Positions 1 through 12,400 of a stretch of DNA of 64,000 nucleotides are shown piece by piece; positions within the stretch are counted from its first letter, which is position 1, and the number at the start of each line of letters is the position of its first letter. The DNA lies in NCBI GenBank assembly GCA_037783415.1, contig JAZGTN010000003.1:5556501-5620500 (forward strand), read 5' to 3'. This DNA is from Leptasterias polaris (lineage: Eukaryota; Echinodermata; Asteroidea; Forcipulatida; Asteriidae). A program made the translations under genes and the position numbers. The notes under the pieces were generated by a model. The model was not told the DNA's origin. It saw only the letters and a list, made by a program, of their open reading frames with translations, and searched no databases.

Positions 1-893
1 ATTTTAAACTCAATATGAATACATGGTTAGAAAAGTTGGAGGGAAAGCAAAAACGCCCCCCCACCCCAACTCAAGGCCCCCTTCCAACCTGTTTCCCTTT
101 TTACCGCTTCTCCACAAAAATTAACCCCCTCTTGTCGATTAATTAAATAGTTTGTAAGGTTTTTAGAATCTTATTACGAAAAAGAGACATGTTAATAACT
201 TTTTGAGGGAAGATTTGGACGTAACTTCCAAGTATTCCAGTATAATGTACACAGTGTGTCATGCAGGTTTTTCCTCTCGCATTGCTTAAAGTACATGTAA
301 ATGCTTCAACATGTTTGACCTTGTTGTAGACAAACGCAATAAAATATTCCAATTTTTTTTCCAGATTTCATATCAGTGACTTATTCTCAACATTTTAAGC
401 ATAATTTTTTCCCCATAAAGAATAATTGACTGCCCTTATAGATACAAAATGGTGGCGCCCGCTACACCCGTGTACCCGTGTGCTTGTTGTTAATACGGTT
501 TTGTAGGCTTGAAACGACGACAGTAATGTGTTGTATGGTGGCACTTTTCGTCAGTTGTTGCTGTGTTTACATTGAAAACATCATTCCTTTGGCTGTATTA
601 ACAGATAGTATATAGTAATAATGTTGCTATGTGTTCCTAAAATTACAAAACAACAGAATAATTCAACGTTCCAAAGAAAGGTTTGCTGGGTTTGGTTTTT
701 AGTGTAAGACTATATCGACGAGTATGAGACTATCACGGTAAGTCACATTCAAGAAACTCAAGAATCTTCAGTGGCTGGTTGATCAGGGGAAAAGTAGAAA
801 CAAACCATCAACAGACTATGTGAAGATGACATAGGCGGTGGGTGGTTGATATGGCATCATGAATGTCAAGTTCCCGGGAACTGATTGCATATG

Positions 894-1085
894 TGTGAAA
901 CCCTAGCCCTCGCAGCCAAAACCATAGCCCTCAGCAAAAACCCACAGCCTACACCCAAACCCTAGCCATCGGCCAAAACCCTAGCCATCGGCACAAACCC
1001 TAGCCGTCGGCCCAAACCCTAGCATACACCCCAAACCCTATAGCCATCAGCCCAAAACCCTAGCTCTTAGTCTAAACCCTAGTTT
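894..1085. repeat. Telomere-like degenerate subrepeats inside the array unit
   Basis: In this unit the octamer AAACCCTA occurs eight times within about 190 bp, usually followed by GCC and separated by 7-12 variable bases. The block recurs at the same place in every complete unit, for example about 2170-2355, 3935-4120 and 5208-5395. It resembles the C-rich strand of a TTAGGG telomere but is interspersed with non-telomeric bases, so it is not a functional telomere tract. It may derive from an old interstitial or subtelomeric sequence; that origin is an inference. Confidence 0.8.
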
Positions 1086-1148
1086 ACAGTCTTAACCTAT
1101 TGTCCACAACTAACCGTATAGTATCTGGAATGGAATTTTGCAACATGC

Positions 1149-1189
1149 CCCGCCCACCCCCCGCCCACCCCTTTACCCCCCCCCCCCCT
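1149..1189. repeat. Cytosine-run tract with G-quadruplex / i-motif potential
   Basis: This short region has C-runs of 4, 3, 6, 3, 4 and 13 bases separated by one to four bases. Its complement therefore has more than four G-tracts of at least three and could form a G-quadruplex. The tract is present in every unit, and its last C-run is the main source of length variation (13, 15, 14, 16, 16, 15, 16, 15, 15, 14, 15 and 14 in the twelve units read left to right). Structure formation is predicted only from sequence. Confidence 0.75.
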
Positions 1190-2990
1190 TAACAGCTAGG
1201 AAGATGAAACTTGGAAGAACAATAAATGTGGTAAAATGTGTTTGTTTGTTGGGAACTTTGTTATAAAGTTCACAATTTTAAACTCAATATGAATACATGG
1301 TTAGAAAAGTTGGAGGGAAAGCAAAAACGCCCCCCCACCCCAACTCAAGGCCCCCTTCCAACCTGTTTCCCTTTTTACCGCTTCTCCACAAAAATTAACC
1401 CCCTCTTGTCGATTAATTAAATAGTTTGTAAGGTTTTTAGAATCTTATTACGAAAAAGAGACATGTTAATAACTTTTTGAGGGAAGATTTGGACGTAACT
1501 TCCAAGTATTCCAGTATAATGTACACAGTGTGTCATGCAGGTTTTTCCTCTCGCATTGCTTAAAGTACATGTAAATGCTTCAACATGTTTGACCTTGTTG
1601 TAGACAAACGCAATAAAATATTCCAATTTTTTTTCCAGATTTCATATCAGTGACTTATTCTCAACATTTTAAGCATAATTTTTTCCCCATAAAGAATAAT
1701 TGACTGCCCTTATAGATACAAAATGGTGGCGCCCGCTACACCCGTGTACCCGTGTGCTTGTTGTTAATACGGTTTTGTAGGCTTGAAACGACGACAGTAA
1801 TGTGTTGTATGGGGGCACTTTTCGTCAGTTGTTGCTGTGTTTACATTGAAAACATCATTCCTTTGGCTGTATTAACAGATAGTATATAGTAATAATGTTG
1901 CTATGTGTTCCTAAAATTACAAAACAACAGAATAATTCAACGTTCCAAAGAAAGGTTTGCTGGGTTTGGTTTTTAGTGTAAGACTATATCGACGAGTATG
2001 AGACTATCACGGTAAGTCACATTCAAGAAACTCAAGAATCTTCAGTGGCTGGTTGATCAGGGGAAAAGTAGAGACAAACCATCAACAGACTATGTGAAGA
2101 TGACATAGGCGGTGGGTGGTTGATATGGCATCATGAATGTCAAGTTCCCGGGAACTGATTGCATATGTGTGAAACCCTAGCCCTCGCAGCCAAAACCATA
2201 GCCCTCAGCAAAAACCCACAGCCTACACCCAAACCCTAGCCATCGGCCAAAACCCTAGCCATCGGCACAAACCCTAGCCGTCGGCCCAAACCCTAGCATA
2301 CACCCCAAACCCTATAGCCATCAGCCCAAAACCCTAGCTCTTAGTCTAAACCCTAGTTTACAGTCTTAACCTATTGTCCACAACTAACCGTATAGTATCT
2401 GGAATGGAATTTTGCAACATGCCCCGCCCACCCCCCGCCCACCCCTTTACCCCCCCCCCCCCCCTTAACAGCTAGGAAGATGAAACTTGGAAGAACAATA
2501 AATGTGGTAAAATGTGTTTGTTTGTTGGGAACTTTGTTATAAAGTTCACAATTTTAAACTCAATATGAATACATGGTTAGAAAAGTTGGAGGGAAAGCAA
2601 AAACGCCCCCCCACCCCAACTCAAGGCCCCCTTCCAACCTGTTTCCCTTTTTACCGCTTCTCCACAAAAATTAACCCCCTCTTGTCGATTAATTAAATAG
2701 TTTGTAAGGTTTTTAGAATCTTATTACGAAAAAGAGACATGTTAATAACTTTTTGAGGGAAGATTTGGACGTAACTTCCAAGTATTCCAGTATAATGTAC
2801 ACAGTGTGTCATGCAGGTTTTTCCTCTCGCATTGCTTAAAGTACATGTAAATGCTTCAACATGTTTGACCTTGTTGTAGACAAACGCAATAAAATATTCC
2901 AATTTTTTTTCCAGATTTCATATCAGTGACTTATTCTCAACATTTTAAGCATAATTTTTTCCCCATAAAGAATAATTGACTGCCCTTATA

Positions 2991-3473
2991 GGGTGCACTA
3001 CTCTAAATCGACCAAAAATTCATGCGCCAAGCTACTTATCATAATTTGTAAACCCACAACTTATTTTTAATTATAACGTTTTGGGGGTCATGCAACTAAT
3101 AGAGTGTGTAATTATAGGAACTTATCACAACCTGGGGGTTCTGGGTTAAAAGTTTTGAGGAGATTTGATAAATTTGGGCTTTAAAGTTGGTCCTATTTAG
3201 CTTGGGAATTGGAGGAGTGCCTCCTGAAAACTGGCGGCAAGTCGGTTTGGGAAAAAACACATTTTCGGGGGTGTTTTTTTTCTGGGGTAATTAGCAAAAA
3301 TTCCAAACGGCTGACCTGCCAAAAATTGAAAAGAAATCTGAAGTTTAGTGGTCTGAAAATATATTTGATTGGTTTTCAAGAGGCTGAGAGACTTTTAACA
3401 ATTTTTTGAGAATTTTTGAATATTTAGCATTTATCATTGTTTGCTATGGGAGTCTATTTAGAGGGGTGAAACC
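2991..3473. mobile_element. 483-bp non-autonomous inverted-repeat element inside an array copy
   Basis: The element interrupts one satellite unit exactly between CCCTTATA and TATAGATAC. The uninterrupted units read CCCTTATAGATAC, so the target TATA is duplicated. The ends GGGTGCACTACTCTAAAT and the complement of the right end, GGTTTCACCCCTCTAAAT, match at 14 of 18 positions, giving imperfect terminal inverted repeats. The internal open frames of 60 and 66 codons resemble nothing known. The size, AT-rich interior and lack of a transposase fit a MITE with a TA-type target. A second copy lies at 16,242 and a diverged inverted copy at 38,672. Confidence 0.85.
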
Positions 3474-6400
3474 TATAGATACAAAATGGTGGCGCCCGCT
3501 ACACCCGTGTACCCGTGTGCTTGTTGTTAATACGGTTTTGTAGGCTTGAAACGACGACAGTAATGTGTTGTATGGGGGCACTTTTCGTCAGTTGTTGCTG
3601 TGTTTACATTGAAAACATCATTCCTTTGGCTGTATTAACAGATAGTATATAGTAATAATGTTGCTATGTGTTCCTAAAATTACAAAACAACAGAATAATT
3701 CAACGTTCCAAAGAAAGGTTTGCTGGGTTTGGTTTTTAGTGTAAGACTATATCGACGAGTATGAGACTATCACGGTAAGTCACATTCAAGAAACTCAAGA
3801 ATCTTCAGTGGCTGGTTGATCAGGGGAAAAGTAGAGACAAACCATCAACAGACTATGTGAAGATGACATAGGCGGTGGGTGGTTGATATGGCATCATGAA
3901 TGTCAAGTTCCCGGGAACTGATTGCATATGTGTGAAACCCTAGCCCTCGCAGCCAAAACCATAGCCCTCAGCAAAAACCCACAGCCTACACCCAAACCCT
4001 AGCCATCGGCCAAAACCCTAGCCATCGGCACAAACCCTAGCCGTCGGCCCAAACCCTAGCATACACCCCAAACCCTATAGCCATCAGCCCAAAACCCTAG
4101 CTCTTAGTCTAAACCCTAGTTTACAGTCTTAACCTATTGTCCACAACTAACCGTATAGTATCTGGAATGGAATTTTGCAACATGCCCCGCCCACCCCCCG
4201 CCCACCCCTTTACCCCCCCCCCCCCCTTAACAGCTAGGAAGATGAAACTTGGAAGAACAATAAATGTGGTAAAATGTGTTTGTTTGTTGGGAACTTTGTT
4301 ATAAAGTTCACAATTTTAAACTCAATATGAATACATGGTTAGAAAAGTTGGAGGGAAAGCAAAAACGCCCCCCCACCCCAACTCAAGGCCCCCTTCCAAC
4401 CTGTTTCCCTTTTTACCGCTTCTCCACAAAAATTAACCCCCTCTTGTCGATTAATTAAATAGTTTGTAAGGTTTTTAGAATCTTATTACGAAAAAGAGAC
4501 ATGTTAATAACTTTTTGAGGGAAGATTTGGACGTAACTTCCAAGTATTCCAGTATAATGTACACAGTGTGTCATGCAGGTTTTTCCTCTCGCATTGCTTA
4601 AAGTACATGTAAATGCTTCAACATGTTTGACCTTGTTGTAGACAAACGCAATAAAATATTCCAATTTTTTTTCCAGATTTCATATCAGTGACTTATTCTC
4701 AACATTTTAAGCATAATTTTTTCCCCATAAAGAATAATTGACTGCCCTTATAGATACAAAATGGTGGCGCCCGCTACACCCGTGTACCCGTGTGCTTGTT
4801 GTTAATACGGTTTTGTAGGCTTGAAACGACGACAGTAATGTGTTGTATGGGGGCACTTTTCGTCAGTTGTTGCTGTGTTTACATTGAAAACATCATTCCT
4901 TTGGCTGTATTAACAGATAGTATATAGTAATAATGTTGCTATGTGTTCCTAAAATTACAAAACAACAGAATAATTCAACGTTCCAAAGAAAGGTTTGCTG
5001 GGTTTGGTTTTTAGTGTAAGACTATATCGACGAGTATGAGACTATCACGGTAAGTCACATTCAAGAAACTCAAGAATCTTCAGTGGCTGGTTGATCAGGG
5101 GAAAAGTAGAGACAAACCATCAACAGACTATGTGAAGATGACATAGGCGGTGGGTGGTTGATATGGCATCATGAATGTCAAGTTCCCGGGAACTGATTGC
5201 ATATGTGTGAAACCCTAGCCCTCGCAGCCAAAACCATAGCCCTCAGCAAAAACCCACAGCCTACACCCAAACCCTAGCCATCGGCCAAAACCCTAGCCAT
5301 CGGCACAAACCCTAGCCGTCGGCCCAAACCCTAGCATACACCCCAAACCCTATAGCCATCAGCCCAAAACCCTAGCTCTTAGTCTAAACCCTAGTTTACA
5401 GTCTTAACCTATTGTCCACAACTAACCGTATAGTATCTGGAATGGAATTTTGCAACATGCCCCGCCCACCCCCCGCCCACCCCTTTACCCCCCCCCCCCC
5501 CCCTTAACAGCTAGGAAGATGAAACTTGGAAGAACAATAAATGTGGTAAAATGTGTTTGTTTGTTGGGAACTTTGTTATAAAGTTCACAATTTTAAACTC
5601 AATATGAATACATGGTTAGAAAAGTTGGAGGGAAAGCAAAAACGCCCCCCCACCCCAACTCAAGGCCCCCTTCCAACCTGTTTCCCTTTTTACCGCTTCT
5701 CCACAAAAATTAACCCCCTCTTGTCGATTAATTAAATAGTTTGTAAGGTTTTTAGAATCTTATTACGAAAAAGAGACATGTTAATAACTTTTTGAGGGAA
5801 GATTTGGACGTAACTTCCAAGTATTCCAGTATAATGTACACAGTGTGTCATGCAGGTTTTTCCTCTCGCATTGCTTAAAGTACATGTAAATGCTTCAACA
5901 TGTTTGACCTTGTTGTAGACAAACGCAATAAAATATTCCAATTTTTTTTCCAGATTTCATATCAGTGACTTATTCTCAACATTTTAAGCATAATTTTTTC
6001 CCCATAAAGAATAATTGACTGCCCTTATAGATACAAAATGGTGGCGCCCGCTACACCCGTGTACCCGTGTGCTTGTTGTTAATACGGTTTTGTAGGCTTG
6101 AAACGACGACAGTAATGTGTTGTATGGTGGCACTTTTCGTCAGTTGTTGCTGTGTTTACATTGAAAACATCATTCCTTTGGCTGTATTAACAGATAGTAT
6201 ATAGTAATAATGTTGCTATGTGTTCCTAAAATTACAAAACAACAGAATAATTCAACGTTCCAAAGAAAGGTTTGCTGGGTTTGGTTTTTAGTGTAAGACT
6301 ATATCGACGAGTATGAGACTATCACGGTAAGTCACATTCAAGAAACTCAAGAATCTTCAGTGGCTGGTTGATCAGGGGAAAAGTAGAAACAAACCATCAA

Positions 6401-9400
6401 CAGACTATGTGAAGATGACATAGGCGGTGGGTGGTTGATATGGCATCATGAATGTCAAGTTCCCGGGAACTGATTGCATATGTGTGAAACCCTAGCCCTC
6501 GCAGCCAAAACCATAGCCCTCAGCAAAAACCCACAGCCTACACCCAAACCCTAGCCATCGGCCAAAACCCTAGCCATCGGCACAAACCCTAGCCGTCGGC
6601 CCAAACCCTAGCATACACCCCAAACCCTATAGCCATCAGCCCAAAACCCTAGCTCTTAGTCTAAACCCTAGTTTACAGTCTTAACCTATTGTCCACAACT
6701 AACCGTATAGTATCTGGAATGGAATTTTGCAACATGCCCCGCCCACCCCCCGCCCACCCCTTTACCCCCCCCCCCCCCCCTTAACAGCTAGGAAGATGAA
6801 ACTTGGAAGAACAATAAATGTGGTAAAATGTGTTTGTTTGTTGGGAACTTTGTTATAAAGTTCACAATTTTAAACTCAATATGAATACATGGTTAGAAAA
6901 GTTGGAGGGAAAGCAAAAACGCCCCCCCACCCCAACTCAAGGCCCCCTTCCAACCTGTTTCCCTTTTTACCGCTTCTCCACAAAAATTAACCCCCTCTTG
7001 TCGATTAATTAAATAGTTTGTAAGGTTTTTAGAATCTTATTACGAAAAAGAGACATGTTAATAACTTTTTGAGGGAAGATTTGGACGTAACTTCCAAGTA
7101 TTCCAGTATAATGTACACAGTGTGTCATGCAGGTTTTTCCTCTCGCATTGCTTAAAGTACATGTAAATGCTTCAACATGTTTGACCTTGTTGTAGACAAA
7201 CGCAATAAAATATTCCAATTTTTTTTCCAGATTTCATATCAGTGACTTATTCTCAACATTTTAAGCATAATTTTTTCCCCATAAAGAATAATTGACTGCC
7301 CTTATAGATACAAAATGGTGGCGCCCGCTACACCCGTGTACCCGTGTGCTTGTTGTTAATACGGTTTTGTAGGCTTGAAACGACGACAGTAATGTGTTGT
7401 ATGGGGGCACTTTTCGTCAGTTGTTGCTGTGTTTACATTGAAAACATCATTCCTTTGGCTGTATTAACAGATAGTATATAGTAATAATGTTGCTATGTGT
7501 TCCTAAAATTACAAAACAACAGAATAATTCAACGTTCCAAAGAAAGGTTTGCTGGGTTTGGTTTTTAGTGTAAGACTATATCGACGAGTATGAGACTATC
7601 ACGGTAAGTCACATTCAAGAAACTCAAGAATCTTCAGTGGCTGGTTGATCAGGGGAAAAGTAGAGACAAACCATCAACAGACTATGTGAAGATGACATAG
7701 GCGGTGGGTGGTTGATATGGCATCATGAATGTCAAGTTCCCGGGAACTGATTGCATATGTGTGAAACCCTAGCCCTCGCAGCCAAAACCATAGCCCTCAG
7801 CAAAAACCCACAGCCTACACCCAAACCCTAGCCATCGGCCAAAACCCTAGCCATCGGCACAAACCCTAGCCGTCGGCCCAAACCCTAGCATACACCCCAA
7901 ACCCTATAGCCATCAGCCCAAAACCCTAGCTCTTAGTCTAAACCCTAGTTTACAGTCTTAACCTATTGTCCACAACTAACCGTATAGTATCTGGAATGGA
8001 ATTTTGCAACATGCCCCGCCCACCCCCCGCCCACCCCTTTACCCCCCCCCCCCCCCTTAACAGCTAGGAAGATGAAACTTGGAAGAACAATAAATGTGGT
8101 AAAATGTGTTTGTTTGTTGGGAACTTTGTTATAAAGTTCACAATTTTAAACTCAATATGAATACATGGTTAGAAAAGTTGGAGGGAAAGCAAAAACGCCC
8201 CCCCACCCCAACTCAAGGCCCCCTTCCAACCTGTTTCCCTTTTTACCGCTTCTCCACAAAAATTTACCCCCTCTTGTCGATTAATTAAATAGTTTGTAAG
8301 GTTTTTAGAATCTTATTACGAAAAAGAGACATGTTAATAACTTTTTGAGGGAAGATTTGGACGTAACTTCCAAGTATTCCAGTATAATGTACACAGTGTG
8401 TCATGCAGGTTTTTCCTCTCGCATTGCTTAAAGTACATGTAAATGCTTCAACATGTTTGACCTTGTTGTAGACAAACGCAATAAAATATTCCAATTTTTT
8501 TTCCAGATTTCATATCAGTGACTTATTCTCAACATTTTAAGCATAATTTTTTCCCCATAAAGAATAATTGATTGCCCTTATAGATACAAAATGGTGGCGC
8601 CCGCTACACCCGTGTACCCGTGTGCTTGTTGTTAATACGGTTTTGTAGGCTTGAAACGACGACAGTAATGTGTTGTATGGGGGCACTTTTCGTCAGTTGT
8701 TGCTGTGTTTACATTGAAAACATCATTCCTTTGGCTGTATTAACAGATAGTATATAGTAATAATGTTGCTATGTGTTCCTAAAATTACAAAACAACAGAA
8801 TAATTCAACGTTCCAAAGAAAGGTTTGCTGGGTTTGGTTTTTAGTGTAAGACTATATCGACGAGTATGAGACTATCACGGTAAGTCACATTCAAGAAACT
8901 CAAGAATCTTCAGTGGCTGGTTGATCAGGGGAAAAGTAGAGACAAACCATCAACAGACTATGTGAAGATGACATAGGCGGTGGGTGGTTGATATGGCATC
9001 ATGAATGTCAAGTTCCCGGGAACTGATTGCATATGTGTGAAACCCTAGCCCTCGCAGCCAAAACCATAGCCCTCAGCAAAAACCCACAGCCTACACCCAA
9101 ACCCTAGCCATCGGCCAAAACCCTAGCCATCGGCACAAACCCTAGCCGTCGGCCCAAACCCTAGCATACACCCCAAACCCTATAGCCATCAGCCCAAAAC
9201 CCTAGCTCTTAGTCTAAACCCTAGTTTACAGTCTTAACCTATTGTCCACAACTAACCGTATAGTATCTGGAATGGAATTTTGCAACATGCCCCGCCCACC
9301 CCCCGCCCACCCCTTTACCCCCCCCCCCCCCCCTTAACAGCTAGGAAGATGAAACTTGGAAGAACAATAAATGTGGTAAAATGTGTTTGTTTGTTGGGAA

Positions 9401-12400
9401 CTTTGTTATAAAGTTCACAATTTTAAACTCAATATGAATACATGGTTAGAAAAGTTGGAGGGAAAGCAAAAACGCCCCCCCCCCACCCCAACTCAAGGCC
9501 CCCTTCCAACCTGTTTCCCTTTTTACCGCTTCTCCACAAAAATTTACCCCCTCTTGTCGATTAATTAAATAGTTTGTAAGGTTTTTAGAATCTTATTACG
9601 AAAAAGAGACATGTTAATAACTTTTTGAGGGAAGATTTGGACGTAACTTCCAAGTATTCCAGTATAATGTACACAGTGTGTCATGCAGGTTTTTCCTCTC
9701 GCATTGCTTAAAGTACATGTAAATGCTTCAACATGTTTGACCTTGTTGTAGACAAACGCAATAAAATATTCCAATTTTTTTTCCAGATTTCATATCAGTG
9801 ACTTATTCTCAACATTTTAAGCATAATTTTTTCCCCATAAAGAATAATTGACTGCCCTTATAGATACAAAATGGTGGCGCCCGCTACACCCGTGTACCCG
9901 TGTGCTTGTTGTTAATACGGTTTTGTAGGCTTGAAACGACGACAGTAATGTGTTGTATGGGGGCACTTTTCGTCAGTTGTTGCTGTGTTTACATTGAAAA
10001 CATCATTCCTTTGGCTGTATTAACAGATAGTATATAGTAATAATGTTGCTATGTGTTCCTAAAATTACAAAACAACAGAATAATTCAACGTTCCAAAGAA
10101 AGGTTTGCTGGGTTTGGTTTTTAGTGTAAGACTATATCGACGAGTATGAGACTATCACGGTAAGTCACATTCAAGAAACTCAAGAATCTTCAGTGGCTGG
10201 TTGATCAGGGGAAAAGTAGAGACAAACCATCAACAGACTATGTGAAGATGACATAGGCGGTGGGTGGTTGATATGGCATCATGAATGTCAAGTTCCCGGG
10301 AACTGATTGCATATGTGTGAAACCCTAGCCCTCGCAGCCAAAACCATAGCCCTCAGCAAAAACCCACAGCCTACACCCAAACCCTAGCCATCGGCCAAAA
10401 CCCTAGCCATCGGCACAAACCCTAGCCGTCGGCCCAAACCCTAGCATACACCCCAAACCCTATAGCCATCAGCCCAAAACCCTAGCTCTTAGTCTAAACC
10501 CTAGTTTACAGTCTTAACCTATTGTCCACAACTAACCGTATAGTATCTGGAATGGAATTTTGCAACATGCCCCGCCCACCCCCCGCCCACCCCTTTACCC
10601 CCCCCCCCCCCCTTAACAGCTAGGAAGATGAAACTTGGAAGAACAATAAATGTGGTAAAATGTGTTTGTTTGTTGGGAACTTTGTTATAAAGTTCACAAT
10701 TTTAAACTCAATATGAATACATGGTTAGAAAAGTTGGAGGGAAAGCAAAAACGCCCCCCCCACCCCAACTCAAGGCCCCCTTCCAACCTGTTTCCCTTTT
10801 TACCGCTTCTCCACAAAAATTAACCCCCTCTTGTCGATTAATTAAATAGTTTGTAAGGTTTTTAGAATCTTATTACGAAAAAGAGACATGTTAATAACTT
10901 TTTGAGGGAAGATTTGGACGTAACTTCCAAGTATTCCAGTATAATGTACACAGTGTGTCATGCAGGTTTTTCCTCTCGCATTGCTTAAAGTACATGTAAA
11001 TGCTTCAACATGTTTGACCTTGTTGTAGACAAACGCAATAAAATATTCCAATTTTTTTTCCAGATTTCATATCAGTGACTTATTCTCAACATTTTAAGCA
11101 TAATTTTTTCCCCATAAAGAATAATTGACTGCCCTTATAGATACAAAATGGTGGCGCCCGCTACACCCGTGTACCCGTGTGCTTGTTGTTAATACGGTTT
11201 TGTAGGCTTGAAACGACGACAGTAATGTGTTGTATGGGGGCACTTTTCGTCAGTTGTTGCTGTGTTTACATTGAAAACATCATTCCTTTGGCTGTATTAA
11301 CAGATAGTATATAGTAATAATGTTGCTATGTGTTCCTAAAATTACAAAACACAAGAATAATTCAACGTTCCAAAGAAAGGTTTGCTGGGTTTGGTTTTTA
11401 GTGTAAGACTATATCGACGAGTATGAGACTATCACGGTAAGTCACATTCAAGAAACTCAAGAATCTTCAGTGGCTGGTTGATCAGGGGAAAAGTAGAGAC
11501 AAACCATCAACAGACTATGTGAAGATGACATAGGCGGTGGGTGGTTGATATGGCATCATGAATGTCAAGTTCCCGGGAACTGATTGCATATGTGTGAAAC
11601 CCTAGCCCTCGCAGCCAAAACCATAGCCCTCAGCAAAAACCCACAGCCTACACCCAAACCCTAGCCATCGGCCAAAACCCTAGCCATCGGCACAAACCCT
11701 AGCCGTCGGCCCAAACCCTAGCATACACCCCAAACCCTATAGCCATCAGCCCAAAACCCTAGCTCTTAGTCTAAACCCTAGTTTACAGTCTTAACCTATT
11801 GTCCACAACTAACCGTATAGTATCTGGAATGGAATTTTGCAACATGCCCCGCCCACCCCCCGCCCACCCCTTTACCCCCCCCCCCCCCCTTAACAGCTAG
11901 GAAGATGAAACTTGGAAGAACAATAAATGTGGTAAAATGTGTTTGTTTGTTGGGAACTTTGTTATAAAGTTCACAATTTTAAACTCAATATGAATACATG
12001 GTTAGAAAAGTTGGAGGGAAAGCAAAAACGCCCCCCCACCCCAACTCAAGGCCCCCTTCCAACCTGTTTCCCTTTTTACCGCTTCTCCACAAAAATTAAC
12101 CCCCTCTTGTCGATTAATTAAATAGTTTGTAAGGTTTTTAGAATCTTATTACGAAAAAGAGACATGTTAATAACTTTTTGAGGGAAGATTTGGACGTAAC
12201 TTCCAAGTATTCCAGTATAATGTACACAGTGTGTCATGCAGGTTTTTCCTCTCGCATTGCTTAAAGTACATGTAAATGCTTCAACATGTTTGACCTTGTT
12301 GTAGACAAACGCAATAAAATATTCCAATTTTTTTTCCAGATTTCATATCAGTGACTTATTCTCAACATTTTAAGCATAATTTTTTCCCCATAAAGAATAA

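Noticed and set aside
3197..3409. Paired 60- and 66-codon frames on opposite strands
   Set aside because: Both lie inside the MITE and are opposite-strand shadows of the same AT-rich sequence.
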